A DNA stretch of 64,000 bases from Heterorhizobium halophytocola (GCF_017873095.1 NZ_JAGGJU010000010.1:186001-250000), one strand, 5' to 3'; shown: positions 22,038-32,834, counted from the stretch's first letter. A program made the numbers and translations. Notes: generated by a model from the sequence alone, not told the origin.

Positions 22038-23165
<1,128 letters not shown>

Positions 23166-23184
23166 CTATTTTGCCGTCTTGCCG

Positions 23185-24348
23185 TCATCTTTCAGCAACT
23201 TCCGGCAATTTGCCGTCGAGATAGTCGGCACTTCGCATCTCGAACAGACGGGAGACCGTGCGGTCGAACTCGAAGCCCTCGACGCCGCGTTTCGCCGTCA
23301 GCAATTGCTCCGGTTCGGCGACAGCCGAAGCGAACAGCTGCACGCCCTTGTCATAGAGCGCGTCGATAAGCGTGATGAAGCGCTTGGTCTCGTTGCGCCT
23401 GTCGGGGCCGAGATGCGGAATGCCCTCGACGAACAACCGATCGAAGCGCTCGGCAATAGCAAGATAGTCGGACGCCCCGAGCGGCGTTTCGCAGAGCTGG
23501 GCAAAGGTGAACCAGGCCATGCGGCCGACGGAACGCCGGACCTCGATCACCCGGCCCGGCCGCTGGATCTCGACGGGTTTCTCCGGCCTGCCCGCGGCCA
23601 GCGCACGCCAGGCCGCCTGCAGCCCGAGTTCGGCGGCATTGTCGAGCGGCGAAAGATAGACCGGGCGCTGATCCAGCTTTTCGAGGCGGTAGTCTGTCGG
23701 CGAATCGAGGGACACCACCGCGACATGCTTCTTGAGAATGGCGATGAAGGGCAGGAACAGCCCGCGATTGAGGCCCTCGTGATAGAGATTGTCCGGCACC
23801 ACATTCGAGGTCGCCACCAGCGTGCAGCCGAGCGAGAACAGTTCGGTGAACAATCGGCCGAGGATCATCGCGTCGGCGATGTCCGTCACGGTGAATTCGT
23901 CAAAGCAGAGCAACCGCGACTCGGCAAAGATCGCGGCGGCAACCGGCGGGACAGGATCGGCCTGCTTGGTCTCGCCGCGCTTCAGCTTCTGGCGGTGATC
24001 ATGAATACGGGCATGCACATCGGCCATGAATTCATGGAAATGCGCACGGCGCTTTTTCTCGATCGGGGCGAGCTTGAAGAACATGTCCATCAGCATGGTC
24101 TTGCCGCGGCCGACGCTGCCGTGGATGTAAAGCCCGGGAATGGCCGGATCGGGCTTGCGGCGCGCGGCAAACAGCCAGCCGAGCGCACTCGACTTGGTGG
24201 CCGCCCGCTGCGACTTCAGCTCCTTGAGAACACGGTCGAGCCTGGCGGCCACATCACTCTGCGCCTTGTCGGGCTGAAGCGCACCAGCGCGGGCCAGAGC
24301 GTCGAGTTCGTCACCGACGCACTGGCCATAATCGGGAATGGGCTGCAT
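23185..24348 (-). CDS. zapE: Cell division protein ZapE (AFG1-like ATPase)
   Basis: The 387-residue protein is an AFG1/ZapE ATPase, a P-loop protein that in Escherichia coli associates with the Z-ring and in mitochondria helps handle respiratory-complex subunits. Walker A is GSVGRGKTMLMDMF and Walker B is LLCFDEFTVTDIADAM. The C-terminal SADYLDG region is normal. It sits directly upstream of mdh on the same strand with a 184-base spacer, and downstream of an outer-membrane lipoprotein gene; co-location with TCA genes is common in rhizobia. Confidence 0.93.
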   Translation of the reverse strand: MQPIPDYGQCVGDELDALARAGALQPDKAQSDVAARLDRVLKELKSQRAATKSSALGWLFAARRKPDPAIPGLYIHGSVGRGKTMLMDMFFKLAPIEKKRRAHFHEFMADVHARIHDHRQKLKRGETKQADPVPPVAAAIFAESRLLCFDEFTVTDIADAMILGRLFTELFSLGCTLVATSNVVPDNLYHEGLNRGLFLPFIAILKKHVAVVSLDSPTDYRLEKLDQRPVYLSPLDNAAELGLQAAWRALAAGRPEKPVEIQRPGRVIEVRRSVGRMAWFTFAQLCETPLGASDYLAIAERFDRLFVEGIPHLGPDRRNETKRFITLIDALYDKGVQLFASAVAEPEQLLTAKRGVEGFEFDRTVSRLFEMRSADYLDGKLPEVAER

Positions 24349-24395
24349 TCTTGGCTCCGGATTGAGGTATCCGAGAGCCGGCAGAGCAGAAGCGC

Positions 24396-24920
24396 TTACC
24401 GGCTGAGGCTGATCGGTTGACCGTTGTTGGTGGTACCGTCGAAACGGGCATCAGCCGTCTTGTAGAGGCGCCCGATCACCGTACCGTTGCGATCCTTCAG
24501 CACGACCTGCTTGTTGGCGACTTCCCACGATCCCATGGTCGTCAGCACGCCCACGCAATTGCGTGTGCCACCGCGCGAGCCGGAGCCGAGATTGGTAAGC
24601 GTCAGGAACATGTCACAGCTGGCGCCGCCATTGCTGACCTTCCAGCTGCCGACCATCTGTTCCTTGGTGACATCCATCGCCGCGGAAGGCTGCGCGGAGG
24701 CCATGTCCGTCGGCGCGCCGTTTTGCGGCGCCTGCGGGAACTGCCCGTCAGTCGCGCCACCGGGCGGCGGCAACTGGCCGGATTCCACCGACGGCACCGG
24801 CTGCGCCTGCAGCGGCGGGAGGGTGGAGCTGGAAGGGCTCATGCCGGTGTACGACGTCCGCTGGCACCCAGCCAATGCGAGGACGAGAACAAGGCCGGTG
24901 GCCGCATACTTGAAATTCAT
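24396..24920 (-). CDS. Omp19-like outer-membrane lipoprotein, protease-inhibitor Inh fold
   Basis: With the ATG at 24920 (GGGAG seven bases upstream) the product has 174 residues. It begins with a lipoprotein signal ending in the lipobox LALAGC, so the mature N-terminus is C19. A Pro/Ser/Gln-rich linker (residues 25-80) precedes an AprI/Inh-type beta-barrel domain ([27 protein letters not shown]) with two cysteines that probably form a disulfide. The same layout occurs in Brucella Omp19, a surface lipoprotein that inhibits host proteases. Here it more likely has an envelope or protease-protection role. Confidence 0.85.
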   Translation of the reverse strand: MNFKYAATGLVLVLALAGCQRTSYTGMSPSSSTLPPLQAQPVPSVESGQLPPPGGATDGQFPQAPQNGAPTDMASAQPSAAMDVTKEQMVGSWKVSNGGASCDMFLTLTNLGSGSRGGTRNCVGVLTTMGSWEVANKQVVLKDRNGTVIGRLYKTADARFDGTTNNGQPISLSR

Positions 24921-24973
24921 TGTCACACTCCCGGTTGGCACCTGGCCGGTCTCTCACAGACAAAGGCGGCAGA

Positions 24974-25001
24974 ATTATCGCTATGAGCGCCGACAATACA
25001 A
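24974..25001 (-). promoter_or_regulatory. Candidate promoter of the Omp19-like gene
   Basis: On the minus strand TTGTAT (25001-24996) and GATAAT (24979-24974) are spaced by 16 bases, about 53 bases upstream of the start codon. This is the best sigma-70-like pair in the 200-base spacer. Confidence 0.4.
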
Positions 25002-25090
25002 GCCCTTGTGGCAATTGGGCCCTGGCTGCGAGGCTTCAAGGTCCAGGGAGACCGAAATCATCCATACTGGTGACCGTCTCATGGTAAATC

Positions 25091-25114
25091 GCCGGCCACC
25101 TTGCGGTGACCGGC
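25091..25114 (-). terminator. Hairpin after sdhB
   Basis: A 10-base-pair stem (one G-U pair) with a GCAA tetraloop lies 12 bases beyond the sdhB stop. The following sequence is GATTTACC, a poor T-run, so it may terminate weakly or protect the 3' end of the sdh message. Confidence 0.5.
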
Positions 25115-25126
25115 GCAAGGCACTCG

Positions 25127-25906
25127 TCAGATGCGACGCTCGACCATCATCTTCTTGATTTCCGCAATGGCCTTGGCGGGGTTCAGGCCCTTCGGACAGG
25201 TTTGCGCGCAGTTCATGATCGTATGGCAGCGATAGAGCCGGAACGGATCTTCCAGATCGTCGAGACGCTCGCCCGTGGCCTCATCGCGGCTGTCGATCAG
25301 CCAGCGATAGGCCTGCAGCAGGACGGCCGGCCCCAGATAGCGGTCGCCGTTCCACCAATAGCTCGGACAGGAGGCCGAGCAGCAGGCGCACAGGATACAC
25401 TCGTAAAGCCCGTCGAGCTTCTGCCGGTCTTCGTGGCTCTGCTTCCATTCCTTGGCCGGCGGCGGTGAAACCGTCTTCAACCACGGTTCGATCGAGCGGT
25501 GCTGGGCATAGAAATTGCTCAGGTCCGGAATGAGATCCTTCACCACCGGCATATGCGGCAGCGGGTAGATCTTCACCGTACCGTTGATGTCGTCCATGCC
25601 CTTGGTGCAGGCCAGCGTATTCGTGCCATCGATGTTCATCGCGCACGAGCCGCAGATGCCTTCGCGGCACGACCGACGGAAGGTCAGCGTCGGGTCGATA
25701 TTGTTCTTGATGTAGATCAGCGCATCGAGAACCATCGGCCCGCAATCGTCGACATCGATGTAAAACGTATCGATGCTCGGATTGTTGGTGTCATCCGGGC
25801 TCCAGCGATAGACGCGGTATTCACGAACGTTCTTCGCGCCGTCGGGCTTCGGCCAGGTCTTGCCTTCGGTGACCTGCGAATTCTTCGGAAGTGCGAGTTC
25901 AACCAT
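25127..25906 (-). CDS. sdhB: Succinate dehydrogenase iron-sulfur subunit
   Basis: The 259-residue subunit holds three iron-sulfur clusters: the 2Fe-2S cysteines in [25 protein letters not shown] spacing, and the 4Fe-4S/3Fe-4S cysteines in [16 protein letters not shown] and [17 protein letters not shown]. It passes electrons from the flavin to ubiquinone. It is the last gene of sdhCDAB, 18 bases after sdhA. Confidence 0.98.
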   Translation of the reverse strand: MVELALPKNSQVTEGKTWPKPDGAKNVREYRVYRWSPDDTNNPSIDTFYIDVDDCGPMVLDALIYIKNNIDPTLTFRRSCREGICGSCAMNIDGTNTLACTKGMDDINGTVKIYPLPHMPVVKDLIPDLSNFYAQHRSIEPWLKTVSPPPAKEWKQSHEDRQKLDGLYECILCACCSASCPSYWWNGDRYLGPAVLLQAYRWLIDSRDEATGERLDDLEDPFRLYRCHTIMNCAQTCPKGLNPAKAIAEIKKMMVERRI

Positions 25907-25924
25907 CTGTCAGTCCTCTTCCGA

Positions 25925-27766
25925 TTAATACACCCGAGCCTTGGGCTCGATCTTCTTGGGGTCCATGCCTTCGGCGATCAGCTCGGTGTGCACCGGACGG
26001 TAATCGAGTTTCACGTCACCGGCCTCGTTCACCCAGGCCAGCGTGTGCTTGCGCCAGTTGACATCGTCACGACCGGCAAACGCGCCATCGGTATAGTCTT
26101 CACGCGCATGCGAGCCACGGCTTTCCTTGCGGGCCTCGGCGCCATAGACCGTGGTGATCGCATTGGCCATGAGGTTGTGCAGTTCGAGCGTCTCGACAAG
26201 ATCGGAGTTCCAGATGAGCGAGCGATCGGTGACCTTCACATCCGGCAGTTCCTTCCAGATTTCGCTGATGCGGCGGCAGCCGCTCTCCAGCGATTCCTGG
26301 GTGCGGAATACGGCGGCATCGTCCTGCATGGCGCGCTGCATCTTGTCGCGCAGCACCGCGGTCGGGGTCGAGCCGCTGGCGTGACGGATGCTGTCGAAGC
26401 GTTCCATGATCTTGTCGCAGGCCGCAAGATTGAGCGCCGGGATCGGCGCCTCGCGGTCGATCACTTCGCCAGCGCGGATCGCGGCGGCGCGGCCGAACAC
26501 CACCAGGTCGATCAGCGAGTTGGAGCCGAGACGGTTGGCGCCGTGCACCGAGGCGCAGCCGGCTTCGCCCACAGCCATCAGGCCGGGCTGGATCCGCTCC
26601 GGGTTCTCGGCATCGGCGTTCAGCACCTCGCCCCAGAAATTGGTCGGGATGCCGCCCATGTTGTAGTGGACGGTCGGCAGGACCGGGATCGGCTCGCGGG
26701 TCACGTCGACACCGGCGAAGATCTTGGCGCTCTCGGAAATCCCCGGCAGGCGTTCGTGCAGAACCGCCGGATCCAGGTGATCGAGATGCAGGAAGATGTG
26801 GTCCTTGTTCTTGCCGACGCCGCGGCCTTCACGGATTTCCATGGTCATGCAGCGCGAAACAACGTCACGCGATGCCAGATCCTTGGCCGACGGGGCATAG
26901 CGCTCCATGAAGCGCTCGCCTTCGGAGTTGACGAGATACCCGCCTTCGCCGCGCGCACCTTCGGTAATCAGACAGCCGGCGCCGTAGATGCCGGTCGGGT
27001 GGAACTGGACGAATTCCATGTCCTGCAGTGGCAGGCCGGCGCGTGCGACCATGCCGCCACCGTCGCCGGTGCAGGTATGGGCCGACGTTGCCGAGAAATA
27101 GGCGCGGCCGTAACCGCCGGTCGCCAGCACCACCATCTTGGCGGAGAAGCGATGGATCGTTCCGTCATCCAGGTTCCAGGCAACAACGCCGGTGCAACGG
27201 CCGTCGTCCGACATGATCAGGTCGAGGGCGAAATACTCGATGAAGAATTCCGCATTATGCTTCAGCGACTGTCCATAGAGCGTGTGCAGGATGGCGTGGC
27301 CGGTGCGGTCGGCGGCAGCGCAGGTGCGCTGCACCGGCGGGCCTTCGCCGTAGTTCTGCATGTGGCCGCCGAACGGCCGCTGGTAGATCTTGCCTTCCTC
27401 GTTGCGCGAGAAGGGCACGCCGTAGTGCTCGAGCTCATAGACGGCCTTGGGCGCTTCCATGGCGAGATACTGCATGGCGTCGACGTCGCCGAGCCAGTCG
27501 GATCCCTTGACGGTGTCGTAGAGATGCCACTGCCAGCTGTCGGGGGTCATGTTCTGCAGCGAGGCTGCGATGCCGCCCTGGGCTGCGACGGTATGCGAGC
27601 GCGTCGGAAATACCTTGGTGATGCAGGCCGTCTTGAAACCCTGCTCGGCCATGCCGAGCGTGGCACGCAGGCCGGCGCCGCCGGCACCGACGACCACGAC
27701 ATCATAGGAGTGGTCGACATAGGTGTAGACCTTGCCGTTGGCGTCTGGAGAACTGTTCGTTGCCAT
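25925..27766 (-). CDS. sdhA: Succinate dehydrogenase flavoprotein subunit
   Basis: The 613-residue catalytic subunit has the FAD fold [14 protein letters not shown] near residue 23 and the histidine that carries covalent FAD, H58 in [10 protein letters not shown]. The active-site arginine/histidine blocks ([25 protein letters not shown]) are present. It lies five bases after sdhD. It oxidises succinate to fumarate on the cytoplasmic side of the inner membrane. Confidence 0.98.
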   Translation of the reverse strand: MATNSSPDANGKVYTYVDHSYDVVVVGAGGAGLRATLGMAEQGFKTACITKVFPTRSHTVAAQGGIAASLQNMTPDSWQWHLYDTVKGSDWLGDVDAMQYLAMEAPKAVYELEHYGVPFSRNEEGKIYQRPFGGHMQNYGEGPPVQRTCAAADRTGHAILHTLYGQSLKHNAEFFIEYFALDLIMSDDGRCTGVVAWNLDDGTIHRFSAKMVVLATGGYGRAYFSATSAHTCTGDGGGMVARAGLPLQDMEFVQFHPTGIYGAGCLITEGARGEGGYLVNSEGERFMERYAPSAKDLASRDVVSRCMTMEIREGRGVGKNKDHIFLHLDHLDPAVLHERLPGISESAKIFAGVDVTREPIPVLPTVHYNMGGIPTNFWGEVLNADAENPERIQPGLMAVGEAGCASVHGANRLGSNSLIDLVVFGRAAAIRAGEVIDREAPIPALNLAACDKIMERFDSIRHASGSTPTAVLRDKMQRAMQDDAAVFRTQESLESGCRRISEIWKELPDVKVTDRSLIWNSDLVETLELHNLMANAITTVYGAEARKESRGSHAREDYTDGAFAGRDDVNWRKHTLAWVNEAGDVKLDYRPVHTELIAEGMDPKKIEPKARVY

Positions 27767-27771
27767 ATTGA

Positions 27772-28152
27772 TTATCCTACGAATGCGATCTTCAAGATGG
27801 CGAAAAGACAGAGCGCGCCGATCAGAATGGAGAAGAACGTGTTGAGCATGAGGAAGACGATCTTCGGACCTTCCGCGTGAACGTAGTCCTCGATGATCAC
27901 CTGCATGCCGAGCTTCATGTGAATGATGCCCGAGATCATCATCAGTCCCATCAGCACCGCGACGAGCGGATTGGCCAGGTCAGACACGACCTCGGCATAG
28001 GGCGCGCCGACATGAGAGAGGATGAAAATGATGAAGAAGATGAAGAGCGGAACATTGGCAACGGCGGTGACCCGCTGGCGCCAGAAGTGATCCGTACCTT
28101 CCTTGGCCGAACCGAGGCCGCGAACCTTGCCGAGTGGCGTGCGCATATCCAT
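27772..28152 (-). CDS. sdhD: Succinate dehydrogenase membrane anchor subunit D
   Basis: The 126-residue protein has three membrane helices and the conserved histidine-containing segment [17 protein letters not shown] that supplies a haem ligand and quinone-site residues. The N-terminal [19 protein letters not shown] is typical of alphaproteobacterial SdhD. It lies 13 bases after sdhC and five before sdhA. Confidence 0.95.
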   Translation of the reverse strand: MDMRTPLGKVRGLGSAKEGTDHFWRQRVTAVANVPLFIFFIIFILSHVGAPYAEVVSDLANPLVAVLMGLMMISGIIHMKLGMQVIIEDYVHAEGPKIVFLMLNTFFSILIGALCLFAILKIAFVG

Positions 28153-28165
28153 GAGAAGCCCCTTC

Positions 28166-28558
28166 CTACCAGACGATATGGGCGATGATCCAAAGCACGA
28201 TCGTCACCGCGACGGAGATGGCGACGGTTGCCTTGGCCAGCATGGTGGAGAACGACTTCTCGAAGCCGTAGCCCAAGTCCCACATGAAGTGACGGAAGCC
28301 ACCGACCATGTGGTGCACCAGCGCCCACGTATATCCAAAAAGAACGAGCTGACCGATAATGCTGCCATAAATCCAGCTTACATAATCGAAAGCGCTCGAT
28401 CCGCTGGCGGCAGCAATCAACCACAGCGCCACGAGAAGCGTGCCGAAATACAGCGCTCCGCCGGTGATGCGGTGGACGATGGACATCGCCATGGTCGGGA
28501 TCAGCTTGTAGATTTGAAGATGCGGCGACAAGGGCCGGTTTTGTGTCACGTTCGCCAT
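28166..28558 (-). CDS. sdhC: Succinate dehydrogenase cytochrome b556 subunit
   Basis: Two adjacent ATG codons are available; the second, at 28558, is better spaced from GAGG and gives the common [15 protein letters not shown] start, 130 residues. The protein has three membrane helices, the SIVHRITG quinone-site motif and a haem-ligand histidine in [17 protein letters not shown]. It is the first gene of sdhCDAB and is preceded by a leader with inverted repeats. Confidence 0.95.
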   Translation of the reverse strand: MANVTQNRPLSPHLQIYKLIPTMAMSIVHRITGGALYFGTLLVALWLIAAASGSSAFDYVSWIYGSIIGQLVLFGYTWALVHHMVGGFRHFMWDLGYGFEKSFSTMLAKATVAISVAVTIVLWIIAHIVW

Positions 28559-28583
28559 CATTACCTCGCGGCGTTCCTATGCG

Positions 28584-28634
28584 GTCCGAGAATCGGACAT
28601 CTCGCGGTCAATGCACGGGAGGTTTGAGTGCATT
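28584..28634 (-). promoter_or_regulatory. Inverted repeats in the sdhC leader
   Basis: Two perfect hairpins lie just upstream of sdhC: GTCCGA-GAA-TCGGAC (28584-28598) and AATGCAC-N11-GTGCATT (28610-28634). The word ATCGGAC recurs at about 28640. They could form an untranslated leader structure or operators; no known regulator could be matched. Confidence 0.4.
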
Positions 28635-28776
28635 GCATCAATCGGACCTTTAATCGCCCGTTCGGTGAACCACAAGTGTCTTATCCCTCATGACTTTATT
28701 TTAATCGATTATGGCAGCGTCGTCGGATCGGCAGATCCGGCGCGACAAGAACTGCCGCAAGACGGGAAAGTCGGGG

Positions 28777-28804
28777 TGACTTTTGCCGACATCTAGCCCT
28801 ATAT
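28777..28804 (+). promoter_or_regulatory. Candidate promoter of the His-rich secreted protein gene
   Basis: CTATAT at 28799-28804 matches the rhizobial -10 consensus and has TGACTT 16 bases upstream (28777-28782). It lies 42 bases before the start codon. Confidence 0.4.
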
Positions 28805-28846
28805 TGATTAATGATTTGTTAACCAGAATAGAGCTGGAGGCGTCGC

Positions 28847-29314
28847 ATGGTATCGCGTATCGCAACAATGGTTGCCTGTCTGGCAGCCTTCACCGCCGCA
28901 ACATATTCCACCGCAAATGCCGCGGACGGGGGCGGCCATAGGCTGTCGCAGACAACAAAGCATGTCTATGGAAGCGGCCATGGCGACTACCGCGGCCATC
29001 AGAACCGCCACGGCTGGCGCTTTGCCCGCAATGACGGCAGGCATCGATTCGGCAGGGGCCATGGCGGCTCTTCCGGCACCACGGCGATCAGCAACGGCAA
29101 TGTCATTCATATTCCCGGCATCGGCACCTATGCCGGTTCGATCGACGTGGTCGGTTCGCCACGATCCGGGCTGATGTTCACCACCGCCATTCCGGCCGGG
29201 GATCCTGTCGTCAGCTATCGCGAACCGAAGATGAAGATCATCGACGTGAAGGCCCAGCCCAAGGATTACGGCTGCTCGATGGAAGCGGGCGTCTGCGTCA
29301 TTCGCGGTCTTTGA
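28847..29314 (+). CDS. Small secreted His/Gly/Arg-rich protein of unknown function
   Basis: The ATG has GGAGG six bases upstream. The 155-residue product starts with a clear signal peptide, cleaved probably after STANA at residue 25. The mature N-terminal part (about residues 35-72) is rich in His, Gly and Arg (GHGDYRGHQNRHGWRF, HRFGRGHGG) and could bind metal or acidic polymers. The C-terminal half is ordered-looking and ends with two cysteines (YGCSMEAGVCVIRGL) that may form a disulfide. I do not recognise the family. It is monocistronic, divergent from sdhC and convergent with the methyltransferase gene. Confidence 0.75.
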   Translation: MVSRIATMVACLAAFTAATYSTANAADGGGHRLSQTTKHVYGSGHGDYRGHQNRHGWRFARNDGRHRFGRGHGGSSGTTAISNGNVIHIPGIGTYAGSIDVVGSPRSGLMFTTAIPAGDPVVSYREPKMKIIDVKAQPKDYGCSMEAGVCVIRGL

Positions 29315-29336
29315 GCGCAACGGCCATTGCCCGCGT

Positions 29337-29984
29337 TCAGCCGACAAACCGCCAGACCGTGGTCTTCTTGACCTCGCTGTCTTCCAGAATGCGCGTGACC
29401 GGTACCGCATAGGTGGCGACAGCGTCGAGCCGGTCGCGCGGGCAATAGCTGCGACCGGGATCGCCGACGAGCACCAAGGTGCCTTGCCTTGCCAGCGTCC
29501 CGAACCAGGGCACGAGGCGGTCGGCGAAATCCTTGTCATAGAAGACGTCGCCGGCGAGGACGACGTCCCAACCGTCCTGCCGGCCGATCATATCCTCGAC
29601 CGATACCGCGATTGACGTTTCATTGCCGGCCGCATTGAGAGCGATCGCGGTCTGCGTCCAGGGATCGATGTCGGCCGCGGTCACATGCCTGGCGCCAGCC
29701 TTGGCCGCGGCAATCGCCACGAGACCCGAACCGCTGGCAAAATCGAGCACGCGTTTGCCACGCATCGTCTCCGGGTGATCGAGCAGATAGCGGGCAAGCC
29801 CCTGCCCGCCGGCCCAGGCAAAGGCCCAGAATGGCGGCGGCAGGCCGATCGCTTCGAGTTCGTCCTCGGTCTTCAGCCAGAGATCATGCACTTCGCTTGC
29901 AAGCCGCAGACGGATTTCCGGCACATGCGGCGGCCTCAGCCAGTCGGTATTGTCGAGAATGAAACGCTCGGGCTCGGTCTTCAC
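29337..29984 (-). CDS. Protein lysine methyltransferase, ETF-beta KMT (METTL20)-like
   Basis: The 215-residue class I SAM methyltransferase starts with GTG, 11 bases after the EVE gene. SAM motif I is LDFASGSGLVAIAA, motif II the AADIDPWTQTAIALNA strand, and the catalytic-region motif GDVFYDKDFADRL follows. The blocks PFWAFAWAGGQGLARYLLD and VLVGDPGRSY match, from memory, human mitochondrial ETFBKMT, which methylates lysines of electron-transfer flavoprotein beta. I also recall work on an Agrobacterium orthologue, not verified here. The inferred target is therefore ETF-beta rather than a small molecule. Database names such as nicotinamide N-methyltransferase would be misleading. Confidence 0.8.
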   Translation of the reverse strand: MKTEPERFILDNTDWLRPPHVPEIRLRLASEVHDLWLKTEDELEAIGLPPPFWAFAWAGGQGLARYLLDHPETMRGKRVLDFASGSGLVAIAAAKAGARHVTAADIDPWTQTAIALNAAGNETSIAVSVEDMIGRQDGWDVVLAGDVFYDKDFADRLVPWFGTLARQGTLVLVGDPGRSYCPRDRLDAVATYAVPVTRILEDSEVKKTTVWRFVG

Positions 29985-29995
29985 CGCAACAGGGC

Positions 29996-30424
29996 CTATT
30001 TCGGCGGATTGTCGAGGCCGCCCATGCGGCAGACTTCCAGATATTCCTCTTCCGTCACCGGCTGCACCGAGAGACGCATGGAGGTGACCAGCGCCATTTC
30101 ACTGAGCGCCGGATTGGCCTTGACGTCCTTCAGCGTTACCGGTTTCGGCATATCCTCGACGGCACGGATGTCGACGCATTCCCAGCGCGCATCGTCCGTC
30201 GTGCTGTCGGGATGGGCAAGTTCGCAGACCTCGCAGATGCCGACCACCTCGAGCCCTTCGTTCGAATGGTAGAAGAAGCCTTTGTCGCCGATCTTCATGG
30301 CGCGCATGTTGTTGCGTGCCAGATAATTGCGCACCCCGTCCCATTCCTCGCCCGTCTTGCCCTTTCCCTTCAGCATCTCCCAGGAGAACTTGAAGGGCTC
30401 CGACTTGAACAACCAATACGCCAT
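29996..30424 (-). CDS. EVE domain protein
   Basis: The start at 30424 has GGAGG seven bases upstream and gives 142 residues beginning MAYWLFKSEPFKFSW, the usual EVE start; four residues further upstream are not needed. EVE is a PUA-like fold that binds modified bases or nucleotides. The conserved blocks WDGVRNYLARNNMRAMKIGD and GFFYHSN are clear, and the protein is a single domain like human THYN1. It lies 8 bases after the YciI gene and 11 before the methyltransferase gene in one operon with tsaD and gpsA. Confidence 0.9.
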   Translation of the reverse strand: MAYWLFKSEPFKFSWEMLKGKGKTGEEWDGVRNYLARNNMRAMKIGDKGFFYHSNEGLEVVGICEVCELAHPDSTTDDARWECVDIRAVEDMPKPVTLKDVKANPALSEMALVTSMRLSVQPVTEEEYLEVCRMGGLDNPPK

Positions 30425-30432
30425 GCTCAGCC

Positions 30433-30726
30433 TCAAGCCTCCGGATTGTTGAAGATCCAGTTATAGGGCTTCACCTCGACCTTTTCGAACAGGCCAGCCT
30501 TGGCATAGGGATCGGCAGCGGAAATCTCCCGTGCCGCCTCGATCGTCTCGGCCGAGACGATCACCAGGCTGCCGCACGGCTTGCCATCCTCGTCGAGAAA
30601 GGGTCCTGCCATTTTCAGCGTGCCCGCGGCATTCAGCCCGTTCAGCCATTCGACATGCGGTGGACGTGTTTCCATCCGCACATTCAGGTGGCCGGGTTTG
30701 TCGGTGCAAAGGAAAGCGAAAAACAT
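30433..30726 (-). CDS. YciI-family protein
   Basis: The 97-residue protein has the ferredoxin-like YciI fold with the His-Asp pair expected in this family: RPPHVEWLNGL and the AADPYAKAGLFEKVEVKPY segment. YciI proteins resemble muconolactone isomerase and are often of unknown function. It is 24 bases after gpsA and 8 bases before the EVE gene. Membership is clear, role unknown. Confidence 0.88.
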   Translation of the reverse strand: MFFAFLCTDKPGHLNVRMETRPPHVEWLNGLNAAGTLKMAGPFLDEDGKPCGSLVIVSAETIEAAREISAADPYAKAGLFEKVEVKPYNWIFNNPEA

Positions 30727-30750
30727 GATTTGGAACTCCTCAAGCGAATT

Positions 30751-31740
30751 TCATTCGGTGGTAATCGGGCGGCGCATCAGCTGATCGATGGCCGAGCGGA
30801 TGTCGAGGCGTCCATCGATGATGGCGGCGACCGCCTCGGTGATCGGCATGTCGATCGAAAGCCCCTCGGCCAGCCGTGCGGCGACGGCGGCGGTAAAGGC
30901 ACCTTCGACGAGCGCGCCGGAGGACGGATCGGTGACGCCCTGCCGCCCGAGCGCAATGCCGAAACGCAGATTGCGCGATTGATGGCTGGTCGCCGTCAAC
31001 ACGAGATCGCCGAGGCCGGAGAGGCCACGCACCGCGCTGGCCGTGCCGCCACGCGCCTCGACGAATCGCGACAGTTCGGCAAGACCGCGCGCAATCAACG
31101 CCGCCCGGGCGGATTCGCCAAGCCCCATGCCTTCTACGATACCGCAGGCGATGGCCAGGACATTCTTCAGCGCCCCGCCCAGTTGGACGCCGATGCGATC
31201 ATCGGAGGCATAGAGGCGAAATGTCGGGCCGGAAAGGGTACGCGCCAGCTTTTCGGCCTCGACAAGATCGCCGGCGGCAAGAACCATGGCAGTCGGCAGC
31301 CCCTTGGCAATATCGGCGGCAAAGCCCGGTCCCGACAGGACAGCAATCGGATGCTGCGGCAGGGCTTCGCCCAGCACTTCGGTCAGCAGATGCGAGGTTG
31401 CGCGATCAATGCCCTTGGCACAGGTGACGACACGCGCATCCGCCTTCAGATAGGGCCCATAGGTGATGGCGGCATCGGCATGCGCCTGCGATGGCATGGC
31501 GAAGAGGACGATATCGGCCTTTGCCAGCACCTCGGGCTCGTGCGAAAAATTCAAAGCATCGGGCAAGGGTATGCCCGGCAATGCTGCGTCATGGAACCGG
31601 TCCGTTCGAAGGTCTGCCATCAGCGCCGGATCGCGGCCGAGCAGGGTCACGGTCGCGCGGCCCTCCAGCGCGGTGACGGCGGCAAGCGCCGTGCCGAATG
31701 CGCCGGCACCGATAACAACGATCTGAGGACCTCCCGTCAT
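30751..31740 (-). CDS. gpsA: Glycerol-3-phosphate dehydrogenase (NAD(P)+)
   Basis: The 329-residue enzyme makes sn-glycerol 3-phosphate from dihydroxyacetone phosphate for phospholipid synthesis. The cofactor motif [13 protein letters not shown] is at the N-terminus, the CAKGID block supplies the conserved lysine, and the second lysine lies in [16 protein letters not shown]. Its ATG overlaps the tsaD stop by four bases (ATGA), so the two are translationally coupled. Confidence 0.96.
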   Translation of the reverse strand: MTGGPQIVVIGAGAFGTALAAVTALEGRATVTLLGRDPALMADLRTDRFHDAALPGIPLPDALNFSHEPEVLAKADIVLFAMPSQAHADAAITYGPYLKADARVVTCAKGIDRATSHLLTEVLGEALPQHPIAVLSGPGFAADIAKGLPTAMVLAAGDLVEAEKLARTLSGPTFRLYASDDRIGVQLGGALKNVLAIACGIVEGMGLGESARAALIARGLAELSRFVEARGGTASAVRGLSGLGDLVLTATSHQSRNLRFGIALGRQGVTDPSSGALVEGAFTAAVAARLAEGLSIDMPITEAVAAIIDGRLDIRSAIDQLMRRPITTE

Positions 31741-32834
31741 GCCTTTGCTCCGCGCTTGCCATAGGCGAGCAAAGCCGGCGCCGCGTCATCGAGCGGCCAG
31801 CGCGAACGTGGCGCAAACGCGAAATCGTCTGCCGGAAGGTCGAGCGCCATGCGCTCCAGCCCCGCCCATGCGATCATGACCGCATTGTCGGTACAAAGCC
31901 GATGCGGTGGCGCGACGAAGCGGAAGCCATGCTTGCCACAGAGGTCAGTCAGCACCCGGCGCAGTTCCTGATTGGCCGCCACGCCGCCGGCCACGACCAG
32001 GGCGGGGACACCATGGGTTTCGGGAAACTCCGATTTGAATCGCTGCAATCCGCGGCCGATACGATCTTCCAGGGTGCGGCCGATCGCCCGTTGAAAAGAT
32101 GCGCAGATGTCTGAAATATCCTGATCGGACACCGGTGCGACGCCTTCGGCTGCCTGCCGCACGGCGGTCTTGAGCCCGGAAAACGAGAAGTCGAGACGTG
32201 CCTCTCCGACGAGCGGGCGGGGAAAGTCGAACCGGCGTTCGTCGCCGCCCCTCGCCGCGCTCTCCACGGCCGGTCCGCCGGGATAAGGCAGGCCCAAGAG
32301 CTTTGCCGTCTTGTCGAAGGCCTCGCCGAGTGCGTCGTCGATCGTCGTGCCCCAGCGCTCATAGTCGCCGATGCCACGCACCAGAACCAGCTGGGTATGG
32401 CCGCCCGAGACAAGCAGCATCAGGTAGGGAAAGGTCAGCTTGTCGGTCAGCCGCGCCGTCAGTGCGTGCCCTTCGAGGTGGTTGATCGCATAGAGCGGCT
32501 TGCCGGTGGTGCGGGCAATCGCCTTGCCGGTCATCAGGCCGACAAGCAGGCCGCCGATCAGTCCCGGCCCTGCGGTTGCCGCCACTGCGTCGATATCGCG
32601 CAGCCGCACACCGGAGCGTTCCAGCGCCTCTGCGATCAGCGTATCCAGGGCGTCCACATGGGCACGGGCCGCGATCTCGGGCACCACGCCACCATAGGCG
32701 GAATGCTCGTCCATCTGGCTCAGGACGACGTCTGCGAGGATATCGCCGGTGCCATCCTCGCGCCGGGAAACGACCGCCGCCGCGGTTTCGTCGCAGCTCG
32801 TTTCGATGCCGAGGACGAGGGAAGAAGAAGCCAT
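31737..32834 (-). CDS. tsaD: tRNA N6-adenosine threonylcarbamoyltransferase
   Basis: The 365-residue ASKHA-fold protein transfers the threonylcarbamoyl group to A37 of ANN-decoding tRNAs, working with TsaB and TsaE. The metal-binding HLEGH motif, the [10 protein letters not shown] nucleotide segment and the N-terminal [15 protein letters not shown] are all present. TsaB and TsaE are not in the window. It is the first gene of a five-gene operon (tsaD-gpsA-yciI-EVE-methyltransferase) and is divergent from hemC across 73 bases. Confidence 0.96.
   Translation of the reverse strand: MASSSLVLGIETSCDETAAAVVSRREDGTGDILADVVLSQMDEHSAYGGVVPEIAARAHVDALDTLIAEALERSGVRLRDIDAVAATAGPGLIGGLLVGLMTGKAIARTTGKPLYAINHLEGHALTARLTDKLTFPYLMLLVSGGHTQLVLVRGIGDYERWGTTIDDALGEAFDKTAKLLGLPYPGGPAVESAARGGDERRFDFPRPLVGEARLDFSFSGLKTAVRQAAEGVAPVSDQDISDICASFQRAIGRTLEDRIGRGLQRFKSEFPETHGVPALVVAGGVAANQELRRVLTDLCGKHGFRFVAPPHRLCTDNAVMIAWAGLERMALDLPADDFAFAPRSRWPLDDAAPALLAYGKRGAKA

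Noticed and set aside
25499..27880. Plus-strand open frame of 793 codons
   Set aside because: It mirrors sdhA and sdhB on the minus strand and is a typical GC-driven shadow frame.
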